Source: Photorhabdus laumondii subsp. laumondii (GTDB lineage Bacteria; Pseudomonadota; Gammaproteobacteria; Enterobacterales; Enterobacteriaceae). Taken from it: DNA of 64,000 nucleotides. The notes beneath the pieces were generated by a model. The model was not told the DNA's origin, made no database searches, and worked only from the letters and a program-made list of their open reading frames with translations. The DNA lies in the NCBI RefSeq assembly GCF_003343245.1, contig NZ_CP024901.1:3534001-3598000 (forward strand), read 5' to 3'. This document shows positions 57,152 to 64,000 of the stretch, in pieces. The translations under genes were made by a program, and so were the position numbers. How positions within the stretch are numbered: the first letter of the stretch is position 1; the number at the start of each line of letters is the position of its first letter.

Positions 57152-58999
57152 TTAAACCAGTAGCAGCAGAGCTAAAACCAGCACTGCACCCAACCCCATA
57201 GAGGCAACGTACCAACGGACCTGTCCATTTTCACTCAGGCTAAGACCTTTGTTACTCCAGCGTGATAACACCGCAGGAATATTCATCAGTGAATTTAGCG
57301 GATCGTTTCGCAATACATGTGTAATGTTCTTGAATGGCTTAACAAATACCCAGTCATAGAGAACATCAAAGCCCCAAGCATTAAACCACCATACGGAGAA
57401 GAAACGCCCCGGAGCACTTTGTGCCACACCATTCACCAACTGACGTTTACCCAGATACAGCGCCATTGCCAGCAAAATACCCGCTACAGCGATCACACCA
57501 GAAACCACTTCCAAGGTCATTTTGCCTGTGTGATCCGTTATATGGCTTCCCGGCAACACACCCGCCAAGGGTGGCACAATCAGTGCGCCCACAAAGGTGG
57601 AAAGCACCAGCAATACCAGTAACGGCAGGTGATGGGTAATACCTTTAACAGGATGGGCTTTTGTTTTCGCCTCACCGTGGAATACAATGAAAATCATGCG
57701 GAAGGTATACAAAGAGGTCATAAATGCACCCGCCAGCCCCGCCAACATAAGGTTGATATGACCATGTGACATTGCTCCCCACAGAATTTCATCTTTACTG
57801 TAGAAACCCGCAGTGACAATTGGCAACGCGGATAATGCCGCGCCACCCACCAAGAAGCAGGCATAAACCAACGGAATGGATTTACGCAATCCTCCCATTT
57901 TGAAAATATTCTGCTCGTGATGACAGGCCAAGATGACGGAACCCGATGCCAGGAACAACAGCGCCTTAAAGAAAGCATGGGTCATCAGGTGGAAGATTGC
58001 TGCATCCCACGCCTGAACCCCCAACGCCAGGAACATGTAACCAATCTGGCTCATGGTTGAGTAAGCTAATACACGCTTAATATCGGTTTGTACTAACGCG
58101 GCAAAACCTGCCAACACCAGCGTGATCGCACCGATCGTGCCAACCAGTTGCAGGATTTCTGGTGCCATCAAGAATAGGCCGTGACTACGTGCAACTAAGT
58201 AGACCCCGGCGGTTACCATCGTTGCAGCATGAATCAGCGCAGAAACTGGCGTTGGACCGGCCATCGCATCGGCCAACCAAGTTTGTAACGGCAACTGGGC
58301 TGATTTACCTACTGCTCCCCCCAATAACATCAGAGTCGCCCAGGTAATCACCGAAGAACCAGCTTCCAGATGCTGTGGCGCTAAAATCGCCAACTCGCGG
58401 AAGTTCAACGTTCCCAGATTGTCATACAGAATGAACATGCCGATAGCCAGGAAGACATCACCCACACGGGTAACGACAAAGGCTTTCATTGCTGCGGCAC
58501 CATTCGCCGGATTGGTATAGTAAAAGCCAATCAGCAAATAACTGCACAGCCCTACCCCTTCCCAACCGAGATACATCAGCATCATGTTATCTGCCAGAAC
58601 CAGTATCACCATGCTGGCAATAAACAGGTTGGTATAAGCGAAGAAACGGGAATAGCCCTCTTCACCACGCATATACCACGAGGCATACATATGGATCAGG
58701 AAACCAACACCCGTTACCACACTCAACATGGTAAGCGATAAACCATCAAGAACCAGAGTGAACGGAATACTGAAATTCCCAACTTCCATCCAGTTCCACA
58801 GGTTCTGACTGTAAACCAGATCACCCGCACCATTCTGACTATTGAAATCGATAGCTACCCATAAGGTAACCAACGCAGCCAAACCAACAGAACTAATCCC
58901 GATGGTAGCCGATGTATTTTCAGACCAGCGGCCACGGGAAAATGCCAACAGCAAAAATCCCAGCAGTGGCAGCAGAATTGTTAAATAGAGTAAGTTCAT
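57152..58999 (-). CDS. nuoL: NADH-quinone oxidoreductase subunit L
   Basis: This 615-residue, largest antiporter-like subunit has [40 protein letters not shown] and [17 protein letters not shown], and a long C-terminal part with the lateral helix. Its start overlaps the nuoK stop by four bases. Confidence 0.97.
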   Translation of the reverse strand: MNLLYLTILLPLLGFLLLAFSRGRWSENTSATIGISSVGLAALVTLWVAIDFNSQNGAGDLVYSQNLWNWMEVGNFSIPFTLVLDGLSLTMLSVVTGVGFLIHMYASWYMRGEEGYSRFFAYTNLFIASMVILVLADNMMLMYLGWEGVGLCSYLLIGFYYTNPANGAAAMKAFVVTRVGDVFLAIGMFILYDNLGTLNFRELAILAPQHLEAGSSVITWATLMLLGGAVGKSAQLPLQTWLADAMAGPTPVSALIHAATMVTAGVYLVARSHGLFLMAPEILQLVGTIGAITLVLAGFAALVQTDIKRVLAYSTMSQIGYMFLALGVQAWDAAIFHLMTHAFFKALLFLASGSVILACHHEQNIFKMGGLRKSIPLVYACFLVGGAALSALPIVTAGFYSKDEILWGAMSHGHINLMLAGLAGAFMTSLYTFRMIFIVFHGEAKTKAHPVKGITHHLPLLVLLVLSTFVGALIVPPLAGVLPGSHITDHTGKMTLEVVSGVIAVAGILLAMALYLGKRQLVNGVAQSAPGRFFSVWWFNAWGFDVLYDWVFVKPFKNITHVLRNDPLNSLMNIPAVLSRWSNKGLSLSENGQVRWYVASMGLGAVLVLALLLLV

Positions 59000-59298
59000 C
59001 CGCGCATCTCACTGACTGTATCAATATTCAGATTCTGGCGACGACGATAGAGCTGCAATAACAGCGCCAAGCCAATACTCGCCTCTGCCGCCGCCAAGCT
59101 GATAGCCAAAATAAACATCACTTGACCATCTGGCTGGCCCCAATAGCTGCCTACCACAACAAAAGCCAGAGCCGCAGCATTAATCATCACTTCGAGCCCA
59201 ATTAACATAAACAACAGATTACGGCGGATGATGAGCCCGGTCAGGCCCAACACAAATAGAATTGCCGCCAAAATCAGTCCATGTTGAAGAGGTATCAT
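58996..59298 (-). CDS. nuoK: NADH-quinone oxidoreductase subunit K
   Basis: This 100-residue membrane subunit has three membrane segments and the conserved glutamates in [14 protein letters not shown] and [24 protein letters not shown] overlaps tie it to nuoL and nuoJ. Confidence 0.97.
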   Translation of the reverse strand: MIPLQHGLILAAILFVLGLTGLIIRRNLLFMLIGLEVMINAAALAFVVVGSYWGQPDGQVMFILAISLAAAEASIGLALLLQLYRRRQNLNIDTVSEMRG

Positions 59299-59840
59299 GG
59301 TTGTTCCTCCGCATTTCGGTTGCTGAGCACTTCACCCTGTTTGTGTTCACGGCCAATGTGATACGCCACCACCATACCGGCAAGCAACAGCAAAGAAGCC
59401 AGTTCAACGGCCAATACATACGGACCAAACAAACTGATACCCACTTCTTTGGCACTGACAACTTCACCCGTGATATTGTCGGCAATATCCCCATGAGAAA
59501 CATTGATAATGGTATACACCAGCACAACAAGCAGCATTGTTGACAGTATTCCCGGACCAATCCACGTCCGCGGTTTCAACCAAACACGCTCCTGTTCAAC
59601 AACAGATTTGCCAAGGTTAAGCATCATCACCACGAAAACGAACAGCACCATAATAGCCCCGGCGTAAACGATGATCTCTAGCGCACCGGCAAAATAAGCG
59701 CCCAGCGAAAAAAACACCGCTGAAAGCGCCAGCAGAGAAACGATCAGATACAAAAGCGCATGTATCGGATTGGTATGGGTAATTACCCTGATAGTTGCCA
59801 ATATGGCAATCAGCCCAGCGGTATAAAACGTAAATTCCAT
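59295..59840 (-). CDS. nuoJ: NADH-quinone oxidoreductase subunit J
   Basis: This 181-residue membrane subunit starts [20 protein letters not shown], with five membrane segments, including [20 protein letters not shown]. The C-terminus is hydrophilic ([19 protein letters not shown]). Slightly shorter than the E. coli subunit. Confidence 0.96.
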   Translation of the reverse strand: MEFTFYTAGLIAILATIRVITHTNPIHALLYLIVSLLALSAVFFSLGAYFAGALEIIVYAGAIMVLFVFVVMMLNLGKSVVEQERVWLKPRTWIGPGILSTMLLVVLVYTIINVSHGDIADNITGEVVSAKEVGISLFGPYVLAVELASLLLLAGMVVAYHIGREHKQGEVLSNRNAEEQP

Positions 59841-59852
59841 GAATATCGCTCC

Positions 59853-60395
59853 TTACGGCAACAGGCTTTTAACGTCGATAGGTTTCGCTTCATTGTCGGC
59901 TTCACCTTTTGATTTGCCGTCAATTGCCACACCTGTCTTACGGTAAAAGTTATAATCAGGATATTTACCCGGACCTGAAATCGTCAGCTCCTCTTTTTCA
60001 TATACCAAATCCTGACGCTTAAATTCCCCCATTTCGAAATCAGGCGTTAATTGGATCGCTGTAGTCGGGCAAGCTTCTTCACATAAGCCACAGAAAATAC
60101 AACGTGAGAAGTTAATGCGGAAAAATTCTGGATACCAACGACCATCTTCATGTTCCGCCTTTTGCAGTGAGATACATCCCACCGGGCAAACAGCCGCACA
60201 CAGGTTACAGGCAACACAACGCTCTTCACCGTCCGGATCGCGCGTCAACACAATACGGCCACGGTAACGGGGTGGCAGATAAACCGGTTCCTCTGGATAC
60301 ATTTGGGTTTCGCGCTTATGAAAGGCATGCAAGCCAATCATCCAAATACTGCGTACCTGGGTGGCAAAACCAACCACTAACTCTTTCAATGTCAT
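59853..60395 (-). CDS. nuoI: NADH-quinone oxidoreductase subunit I
   Basis: This 180-residue peripheral subunit carries two 4Fe-4S clusters (N6a and N6b) held by [15 protein letters not shown] and [15 protein letters not shown]. It passes electrons from NuoG toward the quinone site. Length equals E. coli NuoI. Confidence 0.97.
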
Positions 60396-60409
60396 GGTTC
60401 ATTCCCCCC

Positions 60410-61387
60410 TTATTGAGCGTTGTACAAAATCACTGCCGCAGTCGCCAGCAGGTTAAGTAAGGTCAGCGGTAGACAGATTTTCCAGCCAAACGCCATCACC
60501 TGGTCATAACGCGGACGCGGTAAAGAGGCACGTATCAGGATGAACATCACCATGAAGAATGCCGTTTTCAACGCAAACCAGACAAACGGCGGCAGGAACG
60601 GACCATGCCAACCACCAAAGAACATTGTCACAATCAGGGCAGAAACCGTGACAATACCGATATATTCACCAACGAAGAACAGACCGAATTTCATACCGGA
60701 ATATTCAATATGATAGCCATCAGCCAGCTCCTGTTCTGCTTCCGGCTGGTCAAATGGATGACGGTGACACACCGCCACACCCGCGATGGCAAAAGTCAAG
60801 AAACCAAAGAACTGAGGAATGACATTCCACATATGCTCTTGTGCATTGACGATATCCACCATATTGAAGGAGTCCGCCTGCGCAACAACGCCCATAAAAG
60901 AGAGACCAATAAACACTTCGTAACTCAGTGTCTGCGCAGAAGCACGCATTGCCCCCAGTAACGAGTATTTGTTGTTACTTGACCATCCAGCAAACAGCAC
61001 CGCATAGACAGCCAGACCCGCCATCATCATGAAGAACAAAATGCCGATGTTCAGATCAGCGGCCATCCAAGTCGGCGTGATCGGCACAATGGCAAATGCC
61101 AGCAACAGAGAAACGAAACCAATCACCGGTGCCAAGGTAAAGATCATTCTGTCCGCAAAACGGGGTACCCAGTCCTCTTTGAAGAACATTTTGATCATGT
61201 CAGCGACGATCTGTAACGATCCGCCCCAACCTACGCGATTAGGCCCATAACGGTTTTGAAACAGCCCTAGCAAACGACGTTCACCAAAGCTCATCAATGC
61301 CCCACAGACAACCACCACTACCAGTATCACCACTGCCTTCAGAACAGCGATCAGCACATCAATAATTTCGGGGGTTAACCAACTCAT
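60410..61387 (-). CDS. nuoH: NADH-quinone oxidoreductase subunit H
   Basis: This 325-residue membrane subunit is at the quinone-binding interface, with [40 protein letters not shown] and [20 protein letters not shown]. It overlaps the end of nuoG by four bases. Confidence 0.97.
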   Translation of the reverse strand: MSWLTPEIIDVLIAVLKAVVILVVVVVCGALMSFGERRLLGLFQNRYGPNRVGWGGSLQIVADMIKMFFKEDWVPRFADRMIFTLAPVIGFVSLLLAFAIVPITPTWMAADLNIGILFFMMMAGLAVYAVLFAGWSSNNKYSLLGAMRASAQTLSYEVFIGLSFMGVVAQADSFNMVDIVNAQEHMWNVIPQFFGFLTFAIAGVAVCHRHPFDQPEAEQELADGYHIEYSGMKFGLFFVGEYIGIVTVSALIVTMFFGGWHGPFLPPFVWFALKTAFFMVMFILIRASLPRPRYDQVMAFGWKICLPLTLLNLLATAAVILYNAQ

Positions 61388-64000
61388 TGTGCAACCTCCC
61401 GCAGATTATTCACGGAAACACCGGCCAATACCGGAGGAATACCCGGCATTCCCATTGGCAAGCCGATCTGCCCTTGAGCAAGATTTTCACTCAGACGAAC
61501 TGCCAGACGCAGTTGCTGACCAAAACAATCAAACTCCAGAACAGAACCCGTTTTCACACCTAATTGATCCGCATCTTTGCTATTGAGCATCACATAAGGC
61601 TCCGGCATGCGTTCCTGAATCACATCGGAACGTTGAGTTAACTCTTCACTACCAAACAAATGATGGTAAGGAGCCACTGTCCATTGGTTATTTTGTGCAG
61701 TAAATGCTGTCGGAATCTGATCAAAATAGTTCAAACCGCCGTCAGTGGTTTCAATCAGACGCACACCAGGATCGCCAAAGCGCAGATGACCACCTACCTC
61801 CGCCTGGAATTTGTTCCAAGCCTGTGGTGAGTTCCAGCCCGGTGCCCATGCAAATGGCACCTGCTGACGATGGGCATTAGGACTATTGTTACCTTCCATT
61901 GAGAAAGCAAATGGCGAATCGACATCCTGCGGCTGACGTTGCTCATGTACGCTGATATTCGCCAACATAGCAGTACGACCACTGTAACGGTGCGGTGAAC
62001 GAGCCAGTCTCTGACCGCGGATGCGGAACGTCGAATCAGGCGCGGCATCAACAATGCCTTTAAGCTGTGGCATTGCTTCAGCGCAGGCATCAATCACATG
62101 GTCAAGCTGCGTCCAATCCAAATGACGTTCAGCATACGTTGTATGCAAGGAGTGCAACCAACGCCAACTCTCCAGCATCACCACCGATTTGTCATAGAAA
62201 GAGGGTTCGAAAACTTGGAAATAACGCTGGGCCCGACCCTCCTGATTCACCAACGTGCCGTCACTTTCTGCAAAGCTGGAAGCTGGCAGAATCAAATGGG
62301 CTTTATCCATGATAGCAGTGCGTTGATGGTCAACCACAACCAGGTTTTTCAGATTGTTCAGTGCATCGTCTACCTTATCTGCTGCGGCATGCCGATAGAG
62401 ATCATTTTCCATCACAATAGCCGTATCAGATTTACCACTACTTATACGTTGCAGAGCAACATCCAGTGGCTGGGCCTCCATCATTGCCAATCCAATACTA
62501 TTCGCATAGATTGCAACAAACGACAAACCGACATCTGAACCTCGGTCTTTCAGTGCCCAGGCAATATTAGCAGCTGCTTGAATAATCGCATCACTGCCGA
62601 CGTTACTGCCGCTGATAATTAACGGTTTCTTAGCGCCAATCAATGCTTGCGCCACCATATCCACTTTGGCTCTCAATTCGTCAGGCAAATTCTCGACGGC
62701 TGGCGCCGTGTTATCCAATGCATGAGCGACTGCAAAACCAAAACGAGCCTGATCATCAACCGGCGCACGATAATTCCACGCTGCGATATCATCCAGATGC
62801 GTATCATCCACGTTGGTTACAAACAGAGGATATTTGGCACGCTGACCAATATTCATCACAGCGGCAATCTGCCAATCAGCAACTTTCTGAGCAGCAGCCA
62901 TTTCGCGGGCTTTACCTTTCACAGCCTGACGAACCGCCAGTGCCATCCGAGCACCGGTTTGCGTTAAATCTTCGCCTAAAATCAATACCGCATCATAGCT
63001 TTCAATTTCACGTAGCGACGGTGTATAAACACCACCCTGTTGCAGAATTTCCAGCATTATATCAAGGCGTTGTTGTTCAGCCGCAGCAATCCCACTATAG
63101 AAGTTTTCTGCGCCCACCAGTTCACGTAGTGCAAAATTGCTTTCCAGACTGGCGCGTGGAGAACCGATACCGATGACATTTTTGGCCTGACGCAAAATAT
63201 CCGCCCCACCCTGCATGGCCTGTTCAGCGTTAAGCGAGATCCAATGATCACCACGCAATTGCCGTGGCTGACGAGGGCGATCTTTACGGTTGACATAACC
63301 GTAACCGAAACGACCACGGTCACACATAAAATAGTGGTTTACCGTACCGTTATAACGGTTCTCGATACGGCGTAATTCACCATAACGCTCCCCCGGGCTG
63401 GTATTACAGCCAATGCTACACTGTTGACAGATACTTGGCGCAAACTGCATATCCCATTTACGGTTATAACGTTCAGAATGGGTTTTATCAGTAAATACCC
63501 CGGTTGGACAGATTTCTACCAGGTTACCGGAGAACTCGCTTTCCAACGTACCGCTTTCAGGGCGACCAAAATAAATGTTATCGTGAGCGCCATAAACACC
63601 AAAATCAGCGCCGTCGGCATAATCTTTGTAGTAACGTACACAACGATAACAGGCAATACAGCGGTTCATTTCATGAGAAATAAACGGCCCCAATTCCTGA
63701 TTGTTATGAGTACGCTTAGTGAAACGGTATTTACGGAATGTATGACCAGTCATCACGGTCATATCCTGTAAGTGACAGTTGCCCCCTTCTTCACATACCG
63801 GGCAATCGTGCGGATGGTTAGTCATCAACCACTCAACCACACTCTCACGGAACTGTTTAGCCTCTTCATCATCAATAGAGATAAAAGTGCCATCCGTTGC
63901 CGGAGTCATACAGGACATGATCAGACGACCGCGCGTATCATCCGCATTTTGATATTGCTTCACCGCACACTGGCGGCAAGCGCCAACGCTTCCAAGCGCT
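61384..64000 (-). CDS. nuoG: NADH-quinone oxidoreductase subunit G (5' end outside window)
   Basis: The frame is open to the right edge. The visible part starts within [20 protein letters not shown], so roughly 36 N-terminal residues are missing compared with the 908 of E. coli. Cluster ligands are seen in the [10 protein letters not shown] start, the [16 protein letters not shown] motif, [14 protein letters not shown] and the [21 protein letters not shown]7 site. The C-terminal molybdopterin-like domain is complete. It conducts electrons from NuoEF to NuoI. Confidence 0.97.
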   Translation of the reverse strand, partial: ALGSVGACRQCAVKQYQNADDTRGRLIMSCMTPATDGTFISIDDEEAKQFRESVVEWLMTNHPHDCPVCEEGGNCHLQDMTVMTGHTFRKYRFTKRTHNNQELGPFISHEMNRCIACYRCVRYYKDYADGADFGVYGAHDNIYFGRPESGTLESEFSGNLVEICPTGVFTDKTHSERYNRKWDMQFAPSICQQCSIGCNTSPGERYGELRRIENRYNGTVNHYFMCDRGRFGYGYVNRKDRPRQPRQLRGDHWISLNAEQAMQGGADILRQAKNVIGIGSPRASLESNFALRELVGAENFYSGIAAAEQQRLDIMLEILQQGGVYTPSLREIESYDAVLILGEDLTQTGARMALAVRQAVKGKAREMAAAQKVADWQIAAVMNIGQRAKYPLFVTNVDDTHLDDIAAWNYRAPVDDQARFGFAVAHALDNTAPAVENLPDELRAKVDMVAQALIGAKKPLIISGSNVGSDAIIQAAANIAWALKDRGSDVGLSFVAIYANSIGLAMMEAQPLDVALQRISSGKSDTAIVMENDLYRHAAADKVDDALNNLKNLVVVDHQRTAIMDKAHLILPASSFAESDGTLVNQEGRAQRYFQVFEPSFYDKSVVMLESWRWLHSLHTTYAERHLDWTQLDHVIDACAEAMPQLKGIVDAAPDSTFRIRGQRLARSPHRYSGRTAMLANISVHEQRQPQDVDSPFAFSMEGNNSPNAHRQQVPFAWAPGWNSPQAWNKFQAEVGGHLRFGDPGVRLIETTDGGLNYFDQIPTAFTAQNNQWTVAPYHHLFGSEELTQRSDVIQERMPEPYVMLNSKDADQLGVKTGSVLEFDCFGQQLRLAVRLSENLAQGQIGLPMGMPGIPPVLAGVSVNNLREVAQ

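Overview
The window looks like chromosome of an insect-pathogenic enterobacterium of the Photorhabdus/Xenorhabdus group, most probably Photorhabdus. The housekeeping genes (rcsDB/rcsC, gyrA, ubiG, nrdAB-yfaE, tyrP, menFDHBCE, nuoN-G) read as close relatives of the E. coli proteins in enterobacterial order. ERIC repeats are scattered between genes. The accessory genes (a BacA-like prephenate decarboxylase cluster, a PaxAB/XaxAB-type binary toxin, a TpsA/TpsB contact-inhibition locus) are typical of that group. The genus call is an inference from gene content.

Layout. 1-3.7 kb is a degraded prophage on the minus strand: tail tube, tail sheath, neck protein, a 3' relic of a further structural gene, a Q-type antiterminator and a small ORF. 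tRNA-Thr follows at 4.5 kb, facing the remnant with its 3' end. 5.4-11.5 kb is a compact plus-strand biosynthetic operon: Dabb protein, DUF2000 protein, PaaK-like ligase, class IV aminotransferase, BacA-like prephenate decarboxylase, AhpD-like protein, ornithine-cyclodeaminase-like reductase and LysE exporter, closed by a terminator and then tRNA-Ser. 12-26.3 kb is core: rcsD-rcsB, convergent rcsC, gyrA, divergent ubiG, then nrdA-nrdB-yfaE.

26.4-32.7 kb is an accessory patchwork. It holds a YafO-type toxin with an unfamiliar partner, a FitAB/VapBC-type toxin-antitoxin pair with a palindromic operator, a recombination scar, a Gfo/Idh/MocA oxidoreductase, three paralogous CDI immunity genes and an orphan CdiA C-terminal toxin module. 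32.2-39.6 kb is the intact two-partner secretion system itself (tpsB, tpsA with a C-terminal toxin domain, immunity gene). Then come tyrP with TyrR boxes, yfaZ, katA and the complete menFDHBCE operon. The right end carries a binary pore-forming toxin pair behind about 0.9 kb of extremely AT-rich DNA, and the nuo operon from nuoN back to a partial nuoG.

Working together: prephenate diverted by the BacA-like enzyme, followed by transamination and export, should yield a dihydroaromatic amino acid such as the 2,5-dihydrophenylalanine known from Photorhabdus. The extra genes of that operon suggest further, undescribed tailoring. The Tps/CDI locus with its toxin relics and immunity array is the second notable system. 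The men and nuo operons provide menaquinone and complex I for respiration, and the Rcs phosphorelay, nrd and gyrA genes are ordinary core functions.
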